Source: Reticulascus tulasneorum (taxonomy: Eukaryota; Ascomycota; Sordariomycetes; Glomerellales; Reticulascaceae). Taken from it: a stretch of DNA of 64,000 bases. Below, in pieces: positions 1-11,534 of this stretch (positions within the stretch are counted from its first letter, which is position 1; each line of letters opens with the position of its first letter). Location: NCBI GenBank assembly GCA_001557505.1, contig LSAX01000001.1, positions 3,844,001-3,908,000 on the forward strand, given 5' to 3'. The position numbers and the translations under genes were made by a program. The notes under the pieces are model-generated. The model saw nothing but the letters and a program-made list of their open reading frames with translations, was not told the origin of the DNA and did no database searches.

Positions 1-1690
1 AGCTGAGCGCAAGACTGCTGGGTGAGCGTCTGGCTGTCGGGTGCCTGGTACTCGAGAATACGACCCTGAGCACCATCGACCCAGCAGCCCTGGTTAGTCC
101 AGCCAGTGGGGAATCCGGTGCCAATTGGTGGCGCGGCAGAGCTAGTCGAGACACCAATAACGGTCGAGGTTCGGACGGTGCTGGTTGAAGCCGGGGGAGG
201 GGTTCCGCCGAGGGAATACACGGAGAGTCGGTTACCGGCTCCACAGTATTGGTTGAGGTTGCCAACACATCGCATGCTGCATTCGCCCGCGGCGACGGCG
301 ACGGAGCCAGCCTGGAAGGTGTTGCCGCAGTAGCACTCTCGTGCATACTCGACACCGAAGTAGGTGAAACCGGTGCAGAAAGCTTGGCAGATCTCGAGGG
401 TCATGGTATCGGAAGCGGTCGTCTTGGAGTTCAGGGCGCGGGCACCGGTGGCTTCGGTCTGGCAGCCATACCAGTTGTAGGGACCGACGGTAGCGGGCTG
501 GCTCGGGCCGGTTGGGACGACGACACTGGACGTGCTGGCGGGCGGGACTACGACAGAGCTGGTGCTAATGCGACTAGAAGAAGATGTTAATCTGGTGGAA
601 CTTGACACAATGGTTGATGTTGAAATCCGGGTAGAAGATGATGTGAGGCGTGTAGAGGTACTTAGAACCGACCTGGATGTGCTGACAACCGTGGAGGTTG
701 AGGCGCGTGAAGACGTTGACGAAGACACCGGATACTGATTCAGGTAGTTGTAGACGTTCAGACGGTTACCACCACCGCAGTACTCGGTGGCATTTCCGTT
801 GCAGAGCATGGTGCAGCCGTCGGTAACGCGGGCACCACCGTTGGTAATGGTGTTACCGCAGTCTACTCTTCGTCAGCTCTCGCAGCGGGTATGTGAGGTT
901 ATCGACAAAACTTACAGCATTCGCTGGCATATTCAACACCCGCTAGGATATACCCGGCAAGCTTGCAAGCCGCGGTACACTTGGCAACGGTCATCTCGGC
1001 GCCTGGAATGGATCCGACACCGTATGTGAGAGAGCGGCCAGTTGTTCCTTCGCTGTACAACATGTTAGCAACCCAACTCGCTTCAATTGATAACTGGGCC
1101 GGAACTCACCTGTAGCAGCCGATGGAGTTGAAGCCATTGACACCGGGGTTGACGACCGGACCGCCCGAAACGACGCTGGTCTTGTAGAGCGTTATCCTGT
1201 TGGGGCCACCACACGGTTGTGTGGCATCACCTCCGCAAGTTGTGCTGCAGTCGGCCTCGGCCGCGGCCACACCACCAGTCGCCAGAGTATTGCCGCAATC
1301 TGTTGCACGGTTAACATCTTGCAGGATATGCGGTCCTGAGCATTGTCCACCTACAGCATTCTGTGTGGTATTCGGTTCCGGCATAGGCGAACCCTTTGGA
1401 CGCGCAGAATGCTGCGCACACCTGGTTGGTCATGGTAGCACTCGCCGTTGCGGCAGCGCTGATGGTTCGGCCAACATCCCTAGTTCCCAGTAAGCCTCTC
1501 ACTTCCCAAACCCCCAAGCAATCGGGGCCAATTCCACGGGATATCCATACACATAGCAGCCCTGATACGCGAATCCACCGGGTAGCGTCGCTGGAGGAGG
1601 AGCCCGCTTTTGAAGGCCGGCGGCATTAGAAAGAGTAACAGAAGAAAGAAAAGCGAGTGACAGGAAGGTATTAGCTTGTGTGGCCCTCAT
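1..1690 (-). CDS. Secreted WSC-domain protein, 3' part cut off by the window edge
   Basis: Spliced model: complement(join(<1..862, 916..1052, 1110..1299, 1355..1479, 1551..1690)), about 484 residues visible and running out of the window. The start at 1690 opens a signal peptide (MRATQANTFLSLAFLSSVTL) followed by a Kex2-like LQKR site. Two WSC domains follow in tandem (about residues 38-130 and 147-235), then a long Ser/Thr-rich linker, a third WSC domain (GCQTEATGARAL...ECYCGNTF) and the beginning of a fourth (QGCWVDGAQGRIL). Each complete domain has the C-x-x-FC, ECYCGN and YCGxxNR pattern. WSC domains are cysteine-rich putative carbohydrate-binding modules of fungal wall sensors and secreted enzymes. 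Introns are 53-71 nt. A catalytic module or membrane anchor could lie beyond position 1, so the overall function is open. High confidence in the family, moderate in exact splice sites. Confidence 0.85.
585..715 (-). repeat. Ser/Thr-rich linker with an internal repeat inside the WSC protein
   Basis: The linker between WSC domains 2 and 3 is almost entirely Ser, Thr, Arg and Val. The unit S-S-S-T-R-L-T-S-S-S-x-R-I-S-T-S occurs twice, separated by a few residues. Such linkers in secreted fungal proteins are usually heavily O-mannosylated and extended. This is inferred from composition. Confidence 0.6.
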
Positions 1691-4600
1691 GGTGACGGTT
1701 TGTTCGCCAAGAGGCTTGCACAACACAAGAATTAGGTATAAACGAATGTGTGGGGTTGGGTATCAAGCACAACAAGAAGGAGACGGGTTCTCGAGAGAGA
1801 TCGGGGACTTGAAATCTATATACTATTCTCTGGTCGTACTGTAAGTCCCAATATGGGGGATATTGGGGACCGGGGGGGTGGTCGTTCGCCAATACGAACC
1901 AGCCCAAACGCGGGTTGGATACCTAGACAAGGTAGGCCAGAGTGGCTTGCCCTCAGCTGTATCTTTTGGGATCCCTTGGGACAGGGGGGGGGAAGTCGAC
2001 AGCTGCGGCCATGCAGATAGGGCCCGGCCTGGACGCCTTGCCTCTCGGGGTGGTGGGATGGAACCACGTCCCATCTGCATGGCGCGCTACTCCATCAGCT
2101 ACCCCGGCTGCAAGATTATCTGTGCGAGATGGATGGCTAGCTTTTTTGGAAGTATGTACATAGAGTAATTAGTAGCTTTTCTGCTTCCCCCGAGATGCCG
2201 TACGCACAGCGCACATACGTACAATCCTCCGCGGTACTCCCGTAGGAGCTGATGTCCGTACAGACGCACTATGTGCCTATCCTGTAGAGTACGGAAGTAT
2301 CAAAGATGTCGCCAGCCCAGCTCCCAAGCAAGCTCTTGGAGGGACAGAGCGCGGAACATTTGACGGGGGCTGCGGGAGGTGAGGGAGTGAGAGACAAGGA
2401 AGACAGTTCCGTCAAGGCGCCAGGAGCTTCTCAGAGTCTGGCCAGTCACAGGACAGAAAGAGCCAGTGAAGCGTTTCCCCAAAAGAAAGCTAATTAGTGG
2501 CCGGCCCTCTAAATTTTTCCCTCTCTTTGTCGCTTTCAACTTTTCCTCGTTGACAAGGCGTGGGACGCCCAAGTTGGCTGGAGGCTAGGTCAGTGGCCAA
2601 AATTGTTACTTCCTAATGTGGAGATTAAAGATGCAGGGAGATTGGGCGATCAGGGTCGATAGGGTGTGTGATGGTGCCACTATTTAGCAAGGGTCTATCT
2701 TTGCCCCCCCCCAGGACGACTCACGCAACGACCTACTGTACATAGTACTACGAAGTAAGGTTCTGTAGGAGTTACCCAAGAGCCCCTAATGCCGAAGCAG
2801 TATGCATGATGTACTCCTTCAGCGGTCGGTAGCTGCAGAAATACGAGACGACGGAGCCACCTGACAGTAGAGACCATGTACGAACGAAGTGAGGGCGACC
2901 CCGGGGCCCGGGGGAAGGTTCCACCTGGCGTTACTGATCGGAGCCCCTCTCTCTCCCTGATAGGCAACGCTCCAGGGGTGGCATTCGCCCACTGCCGCAG
3001 CCTCCGTTTTCTTTTGTCCTCTCCTTCTTCTCCTTCCATCTCTCTTCATCAGTGGCTTTCCCCACCAGACAGGGCGCCTATGTAGCATGTGGAGATCTTC
3101 GCCCCCTTTTCCAACGGGGCCAAGCAAGCCTAAGGTGCCTTACCCAAGTACCGCGACGATTTCTCTTCCACGTCAGGTCCCTGGGGAGCGCCATAGCGCT
3201 GCGCGGTCAAGGCCGCCACTGAAGCCACTGCAATAAAAGAAATTGAGGCTTGGGGGGAGATCCAGCGTCTCGCCTTATTCCCAATGCGATGACTTTTGGC
3301 GAGATGGGGAATACATAATTACGTAGGTGACAACCAAGTGCTGATTCATTAGTTGGTTATTATATCTACGTACTTACTTACACACTTGGGTAGCGAACTA
3401 CAATGGGAACGCGCTCTCGACCGCCGCCGGAAGAGTTCGAGACGCAAGGGTTGGCCGTTACAACCAAGGTGACCTGCCTGCTATGTACGAAATGGATACG
3501 TCGAAGATAGGAAGAAAGAAGACCGACTTTTTTTTTCCCTTTCATTCGGCTCCGCCCTGGAATAGGATTCTGCCTGCAGTACTTCTCCCATCCCAATCTT
3601 CTGCCGCCGGTCTCCCGCATGCCACCAGCGCCGACTCGGTCAGATTCATTTGGATGCTTATTGCAAGACCACTAATAATATGTCCAGAACCCACAGAGAG
3701 AACACGAGCATCAGTCGAGGAATGGAGCACGACTCCATTGAAGGACCCGTACACTAACTGGACTGGGCTATTCTACCCCTGCCAAACAATGCATCCGCAG
3801 CTACTGTAATCGTACATTCGCTGCTGACTAGCTCTATCCACTGCTGCTTGTGTCCCGGTCCGTCTGATTGGGAATACTACGTACAGGGTCCTAATTTACG
3901 TCAGGAGCCATCGTACCGCGTCAGCCGTCACCATTCAGATCTGCTACCGTATCAACTCTGCGATGCCACTGGAGCATGATCCTATGTATGAGGGTCAAAA
4001 TGCTCCAAAACCCACGTTGCTATCGCCCTTCCCGTGTCTCTCTGTCTGGCAAGGCGGCTACTGTGTGTCATCGGAACTCCAGGCACCATGCTGCATCTCT
4101 TATTACATATGTATGTGCGAACGTAGCACACTATTGACTGATATGTTTGCTACAATGGGCTGGTGAAGAACCCTGGGGGCCTGCACTGATAACCTAGAGA
4201 TGCCCGGGTCAATATTTGTATTCTGCATAATACGTAGCGCTCTTCGTAGGTCTGGAACGAACCCAAGGTAACATCAAATCGACGGACCCAGGCAGAGGCC
4301 AGCGCAGCACAAAATGTTGCTAAATTTGATCTCTGGGCTGAAAATCGTTTAAGAGGGCTGCATTGTTCGTGCATGCATACTGCGTCGCGTTGTACATGTA
4401 CTACGTAGCATACGAACTGGTGTGTAATGCACCTTGGCAACGGGCTTAAACTGACCATCCACAAAGCTGCGATATCCGATTGGCATTCCTGGGCATCGCC
4501 GAAGTAGAAAGTTGGGGAAGGCCCCCCTACCCGGTGGTACAGATCAGCTCTTCTCTTCTGTCGTGCATCGTCACCACCAGCCCGTCCTCAATCGTGGGCG

Positions 4601-7600
4601 CCATCACACACAGGGATTTGATAACGGAGAAGAAAAAAAGTTTCCGGCTTACGTACATGGAGTTGGCAATTCGAATGGGCGCTGAACAAGCCACTTCCCC
4701 ACGTCTGTGCCACCGCACGACATGCCCAGATAATGGGCACATGTCATCTCCGTCAAATCGGCCGGGAGAATCTGTGCTGACAGCATTGTACGAAGGAAGA
4801 CAGAGAGCAGAGACTTGTGTCGACAGGCACCAGGGTCTGTGGGTGTTGATCCTCATTCGCCAGCCTTGGTCCGGCAACCCAATCGTGGGGACTGGCTGTT
4901 CCACGGCTCTGCCCATTGCAGTATCCAGTCTGTCCACAGTTGTTGTTGTTCCTGCGAGTTGCTTGCAACACGAGGAACGAAAAGCTCCCTCATTCTTAGT
5001 TGAATCCACAAAGGATCTTGCCCCGAGACGTGACCCTCCGAGGGTTTCACAACGGTATTTCCGCGTCACGAAGATTTCAGTGGGACACCGAGAAACAGAG
5101 ACAGCAACGGTGTGGTGTCTAGGACTGGTCTAAACTCAATCCGAACCCAACTATTATCTTCTCTTTTCCAATAGCGCCGCGGGGCCCAGAGCTGGCCACG
5201 GCAAACACCGACGCGCCTGGAAAACCCTCCCACCCCCAAAGATAAGTCCTTTCTTCGCCCGACGCATCTCATAGTGGTTGTGGGGATTGGCCTCGACGCC
5301 CATTTGTCAAGCGAATGCTTGTTCCTGCTTGGGGCATCGGCTGTGGCTGCCGTGCTGGCCAATGCCAGTGGCCCAAGCTGCCCAGAGCAGCGACGGGTTC
5401 CTTTGTGCATCGCAGTGCATCTTGCATTTCTCGTATCCGTGAGACCTCCTCCAGCACCATCCCCATCATTGGTCAAAGGGGGTTCAACGTTTCGCCGACT
5501 TACTCTGCGCTGAGTGGGAGGAGGTGGGAATCCGATTCTTCACGATGCGGCCAAAGTCCCCATCCTGCAGACTGTGAACTAGAGGTTGTCGAAATATAGG
5601 TTATTTCAACACTACGGAATCCTCTACCTCTTAGCGTACTCCTACCACTACTATCTTAAGAGCAATCAAGATGCCTCGGGCCTGCACGGCAGTTGTACTT
5701 ATCCGCCAGCCAATCTTTAATCAAGTAAAGTTGACCATCGAGCCCAGTGGTTTGGGTTGAACCGAAAAGTGTGCGACCAGCAGCGGCTTGTGCCACCATC
5801 CACACCTTGTAAAATTAAGGCTCGCATAGCCGCATTCGGTGCACGAGGAAAAGCAGGCTATCCTCTTCCCCTTCGTTCTGTCTGCCGCTCTCGAGCTTGT
5901 TGATCGGCATGAATTATGTTACCCCGGGATAACAAAGAGTTGGCGGGTCGAAAACGACTTTGCGCAGCATGTCCAGAGCCATGAAGGCTGAGACGGCCCA
6001 TGACTGCATAGGCTGTTGTCTGACCGGCCGGAATACAGACAAAGCCCTCTACGAAGCACTGTGTAGGAGCTTGACAGCTGCTCAGAATTCCTAGCGTTCT
6101 AAGTCTGGAACCAAATCCAGTGTCATGATCCCAGTCTAGCGCACCTTCAGCCTCACTTCAGCCCGATTCAGCGCAGTAAGGGGAAGCCCTGCAAAAGGAA
6201 TCAGCAGGCTCGCACGGCTCCGTTCACGAACGAGCAGTCACGCGAGTTCCAGTCAATAGTTTTCCCATTCTGGACAAGCATGGATTCTGTTCCGGCTGGA
6301 CTCTTTGTGTCCCTGCCGGAGGGCTCTGATCCGACGATGTTCGGAGGAGATGCCGAGGCATCATCTTCAGCACCACGAGGCTATCTTTATTGCAATTGAG
6401 TTGTGATCAAGCCGGTCGTCTGGCGATCAGTTGTTTTTTTTCTGCCCACGTTCCTGAAAGCCGTGACAACAACGACGCCACATTACTCAGTGACGACACC
6501 ACCAAGAAAGAACCCCCTGAAGCCGGCAGGCGGCATTAATCTCCTTGGCGCTAGGGCCGCCTCAACCCGGCTAGGCCAGGCCAACTTCCCCCTCGCGCCC
6601 CTGAGTCCATCGCCAATGTCCACGACGCTCAACCGGCGCGTAGCTGACACGATCCTCATTTCCACCTTCAGGAGCTGTGGAGAGTAAACCTACTTTGGTG
6701 GCAATGACAAGCAAACGCCACGACGTGCGCGACTCTCTGGCCATCAGACGAACTTCCGTGCGTCTCCGCACTTCGCGCTGTTTGCCGTCCCCGTCACGAG
6801 CCCGTTGCAGAGATCGCTCTTCTCGATTCCCACTCCTCGAGAACAGTATGGGGTACCAAGCTTTGTGGCAGTATGCTGTCAGCCGGTGACAACTTGTGGG
6901 CTGGAAGGGGTTTACGGGTTGCCGCTTGCGATCAGCAACTTGCATGCGCCACGACAATAATTGAAGAAATTTGTTTCCATGGGACACGTGAAGCTGCGCG
7001 GAAGTGGCCAGGGACTCGAGAAAGATTGGAATAGCCAAGAGCAAGAGCGAGGTCCCCGCCCCGACCACGACCTTCGTCTTGGTTGTTCCTTTTTTTACGA
7101 TGAGGCTAGCAGTCTCGGACTGTTTTGCAACCCAGCGTGCCGGAACTGGCCCAAACCTTCGTACTGCGGCTTCATCTCATCTTACATCCCCTTTTTGCAG
7201 CTTAGCTCTCACCGTTCCGATCAGAAATCAACGGTGTCTCGGGTGGAATAGCCGTTGAACAAATAACCAGATGTGACGCGAACCGCCAGGCACAAGCGTT
7301 CTTGGCTCACGGCTAACCCATTACGTTTGTGGTATCGCCGATGCATGTTTTTTTGTCGAGTCTGTTCCGACCATGCGATTTCACGATGCTTTTGGAAGGC
7401 AGCAAGCTTTTCCCCTCTCGAAATATTGGCAACGTTGAAGGCAGCTGGTTCGAGGCCAAAGTGCGATATCCGATATCGTGGGTTGGCAATGGCATGGTTA
7501 GGGCCCTTGGCTGCAGTTTGTCAGTATTTCGTGTGTTTCCTCATGCAAAACTAGTCTCAGAACGCATCGGTGGTTAACCGTACCTGCATATAAGGCAACT

Positions 7601-9612
7601 CCAAAGTTTTGCAATCCAATGGGCGATTGCGGCCCCTGCGGCGCGGTGCTGACCACTGATGCCAATACATTCAATGCATTAGCATTGTTGCGGAACTCCG
7701 TGCTCGAGGCACTGCGCCGACGACCCTCGTGTCCATCCCCACTGCAGAAGCGACGTGATTAGAAGGGCGTGTTAATTGTTATACGAGACACCACGACAGG
7801 CCCTGCCGACTCAAAATTTATGAATAGAAGCCCCTGTATCCCGTAAAAGGAAGCTTGGATCTCTAAATCGGGTTCGTGGAAGTTTAAACTCGCATGTTAA
7901 TTGACCGAAGAATTGGCCAACTTCCCAAAGCAGCTCTTCAATTTAGCATCCCTGGTTTCTGGGCGTTCAAATCGGGGTGGTATCCCAAAAGAGGAAATCG
8001 CGGCTCGTCCCATCATCAGAACGCAAAGTTATACGGCAGTTCAGTTGCATGTCTGTGTTTGACATGACACTCTGCTTACACCCTAAACCTAAGAGCAAGA
8101 AAGTATGGCGCTGCCGGGAGGACAGTCAAGCTGATGAAGTTAATTGTGTGGACGTTCTTTTGTCTATCAGACTGCTTCTTGAGCGTTCGGTTTCTCGCTG
8201 AGATGGTCATAGTCTTCACTCTTGACTTTGACTCATCCCTTTGCAGGAGCAGCTGATCACATAATCACTCCGAGCTTTGCCTTGACAAGTTCGTATCAGA
8301 GTATCTGTCGAAGCACCAGACCTGCAACGTCTATTGACAATATGTTATTGTCTCTAATGCGTAGGAAAGCCAAGCCAAACAAACGTCATAGGAGTAGGTG
8401 GGAACTAGACCTTCATAGAGACGTACACCGACCCTCATGAGTTCATCATCCATGCTAACTTGTTTTTACTATTCAACCACAGATTGACAACTTCCTTTGA
8501 TGGGCTATCTTCTGTCCCAGAGCACAAATGAGACTGCAAAGTCCTCGCGTAGCCCGTGAACCCGACATCCACACTGGCGGCCTGTAGTGGCGGACAACTC
8601 TTTATGCCTCTGCGTATCTTCTTTCCGCTGCCAACCCTACTTGCTTCCACTACAAGTCTTGGAGTGTCGGCATGAATGAACTTGTAAACGAAAGCTGGTG
8701 GTTCGATGCCAGAGACTACCTACTTGCAGTCGCTAGCCTACTCAACTCTGCCAGTGGCTTCGAACTCCTTCTAGTCAGACTCGCACCATATGAAATTGAC
8801 AGCTATAGATGCATCTTCACAGCAGCGACACTAAGCCGTACATCTTTGGGGACTGGGATTTCTCATCGTGTCTCAGGGAGAGGGAGCAACGAAAGGGAGA
8901 TTGAACGGATGTCAGCCGAGCTAAGGTGTATCGTGGCCCTTAACATCAAGGACGCAGCGATAGGTCTTTCCTTCCCCATGATCCACAGAGGCAGGAAGCA
9001 CCTTCGCCGACACGTGTCGGATCATATGAACTCAAGACGGTGTGCTCATCACGGGATTCCAGGTCTCACACGTTCGAATCCCAAGAAAAGCAGAGCAAAA
9101 AAGGGACCAAATCATGTCTAAACACCATGATAAATAGCAAAAAAAAACAAGCAAAAGGAAAGGGGGGATTGGATTAACTTTACTTACCTGGCCGTATTCG
9201 CCGTTCCGGTCGTCCTCACGCCCAGTTTCCGAGAGGGAAGGTCTGCGCGCCCGCGGTAAGGTGTATTTCAAGTAAATGTTGAGCAACCGATCGGGTATTT
9301 ATTTGTAGCTCAACTCAGGGACAGCCGCGTGCGTCACGCGGCTTAACCACTAAGCCATCTACACCTTGTGACAACAAGCTCAGGTATTTAGATATATAAA
9401 GTATGTCCACGTCGAGGCTGGGCGCGGGCGGTGAGATGCTGGCTCAGGGGTAGAATGAGTTTGGGACCGCCTCGGCTGTCAAACTACGAAGGTCTACTGA
9501 CGCATGTCTGCTTCATGATGGGCATCAAGTTTGGGATTCATTCTACATTAAGGAAGATCGCATGCCATTAATAATATTTTGTTTATCTGAGAGTCCTCAT
9601 TGTCATATCGCA
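1691..9612. other. Gene-poor stretch of about 7.9 kb
   Basis: I recognise no protein family here on either strand. Open frames are short, overlap on both strands and show no domain, signal or splice pattern I could extend; the longest are 4480-5133 (+) and 4527-5069 (-), and one opposite the other argues for chance openness. The first hundred bases are the promoter and 5' leader of the WSC gene. Homopolymer patches occur (for example G runs near 1984 and C runs near 2704). A degenerate tRNA-like segment lies at 9302-9365. Base composition looks balanced rather than AT-rich, so an RIP-destroyed transposon block is not obvious. Small intron-containing genes cannot be excluded. Confidence 0.5.
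9302..9365 (-). pseudogene. Degenerate tRNA-like segment (box A intact)
   Basis: Read on the minus strand, the segment starts GGTGTAGATGGCTTAGTGG: a 7-nt acceptor-like start, AT, then a perfect D-arm (GGCT, loop TAGTGGTTA, AGCC) matching the internal pol III box A. The 3' end CTACA pairs with TGTAG of the 5' end. The middle is about 9 nt too short, the box B/T-arm is degraded (GAGTTGAGC), and a 9-bp hairpin (agccgcgtg/cacgcggct, 9323-9343) replaces a normal anticodon arm. I read it as a tRNA fossil or a tRNA-derived SINE fragment, not a working tRNA. Confidence 0.3.
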
Positions 9613-11534
9613 TCATAGTGCGTCGATGTACTCGGCCGTCTGCCAATAATCGCACCTCGGGTTCTTCGTCTCGTCAACCGCAGTATTGATACCATCCGCC
9701 CCGAAGGTAAGCAAGGTCGCGTCCTCGCCATATACAGGCCACTTTGGCAGGTCACAGGAAGCACCACGATTGGGGTTTCCAGTCATGGCAAAGCTGGTAA
9801 AGTACCGCTGCATCGCCGCCGCCAGCGTTGGGTCCACATTCGCCGATGCCCCTGACCAGAACGTCCACGCAACGTCCTGTCCGTGGACGCCCGGCGGGAC
9901 CTGGAAGCGATAGCTGTAAGTCTGGTTGTCGAACCCCGTGGCTAGGTAGCGTGTGTTGCAGGTGAAGGATAGCTCCGAGATGAGTAATGTGGCGCGACCG
10001 AACTGGGTTGTGTACCCGTAGGTGCCGTCGAGGACGTCGGGGTACAGTACTGTAAGGATATAATTACGTGTGGCGGCAGATACACCATATATAACGGGAA
10101 TGAGCTGGGACTCAAGCTCGGCGGCGGTGGAGAGTGCGGGAACAAACGTAGAAGACTCATTAAGATTATGCCCAATCATGAGCTAGCCAGGATTGTTAGC
10201 GTTATCAGAAGTAGAGAGCTGACGACTTGCCTTCACGTCGTGGTCGAACTTATCCTCCAACAGCAGAACACTAGATTGATCTGGCACAAACCCTCCATCA
10301 ACCGTTGGCCCATACGTAAACAGGCCAGCAGGAGAGGCAAACACGACTCTCTGGTTTGCCTGAATAAGCACACTCGAGTTTACAGTTCTCAGATCATCTG
10401 CAGAGACGACGCTCTTGCCTGAAAATAGCGAAGCAGCAGCCAGGGTATCGACCCACGTGGCAGGGGTGTTTGGTGTTGCTGACCATGCCGGGCTCTGCGG
10501 GATGGCTTGCGCGAACGGTGCCTTGCCTTGAGTGCCGCCAAATGCCGTGATCTGATGCATGATACTGGCGCCGCCAGCCGACTCGCCGAAGACCGTAACA
10601 CGGTCTGGATCGCCGCCGAAGAGGTGGACGTTCTTCTGCACCCAATCAAGAGCAAGTCGCTGGTCCCAGAGACCGGCGTTGGCAAGGATGTCGGCGCCAT
10701 TACCGTTCAGCCAGCCGAAGACGCCAAGCCGATAGTTAATGCCAATGTAAATTACACCTTCGCCTTTAGCCTCTTGTGATCTCGCGAGTAGACCAGACGG
10801 GTCATAGACCGCCGCTGACTTGGATCCTATAATTATAATAATAAGCATAGAGTAGGCCGATAACACATCTTTTAGAAACTAACCGGTGACGAAACCTCCT
10901 CCATGAATCCAAACCATGACAGCAGCTGTTGCATATCAGCGTTATGAAATGTCCAGAAGTAGAATCTTAAGTTGCTTACCAGGTTTGACACCATTGAAGA
11001 TACCAGCTGGCACATGGACGTCTAAGAACAGGCAGTCCTCAGTCAACCTTGCGTCACTGATGAGAAGCTGGCCCAGGAGTTCGGCAGGTACGCCTGCTTG
11101 CGCTGCAGCCGTGGCCAAGTACCATCCTGGTGCCGCCTGTGGACAGACAGGATCGAAGCCGGTGCCGTTTGTGGGCGTTCGATTTGTTGGAGGCTCAACC
11201 GGTGCTCTCCATCTCAGCTCGCCGACGGGAGGGGCAGCATAGCGGATGTTCCTGAAGCTATAAAAGTTGCCGGTTGTCTAATTGGGTTAGTCGCGTGCTA
11301 GATTTGAATAAGGTGAGGCTGGAAGAGAGTAACCGCAAACTAGAAAACGGAAGGCAAGAAACTAGTGGAATGCGCATAAACCATGCCCATGAGAATCGCA
11401 CTCACATTCAAAGTAGCCTCATGAACAGCGTATCCCAAGTCAACCGTTGGCAACTCTGCTCTTGGAACCGCCACAGCACCGACGAGGTCCGCGCAAGATA
11501 TCGCAGCCGCTGCTAGGAACACGAGGGGCAACAT
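9613..11534 (-). CDS. Secreted type-B carboxylesterase/lipase
   Basis: Spliced model: complement(join(9613..10182, 10231..10826, 10884..10925, 10980..11277, 11406..11534)), 544 residues, normal for the carboxylesterase (COesterase, alpha/beta-hydrolase) family. The N-terminus MLPLVFLAAAAISCADLVGA is a signal peptide, so I prefer the ATG at 11534 over the in-frame ATG at 11579. Family marks in order: GNFYSFRNIRYAAPPVGELR, EDCLFLDVHVP, the oxyanion region WIHGGGFVTG, the nucleophile elbow FGESAGGAS (catalytic Ser), and HGQD near the C-terminus, which fits the catalytic His. It should hydrolyse carboxylic esters outside the cell; the substrate cannot be read from sequence. The last intron (10183-10230, 48 nt) uses a GC donor (GCAAGT), and the first (11278-11405) is longer than usual. 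It stands alone in a gene-poor region. Confidence 0.9.

Noticed and set aside
6571..7068. 165-codon frame on the minus strand with a hydrophobic start
   Set aside because: Beyond the first ~20 residues the composition is Arg-rich and unlike a folded or secreted protein; no family recognised.
9030..9100. GTTCGAATCCC motif resembling a tRNA T-loop, with a GCTCAT anticodon-like stretch upstream
   Set aside because: Neither the T-stem nor the anticodon stem pairs, and there is no acceptor stem.
8672..9121. 149-codon frame on the plus strand
   Set aside because: No motif, and its end overlaps the tRNA-like debris, so a non-coding origin is more likely.
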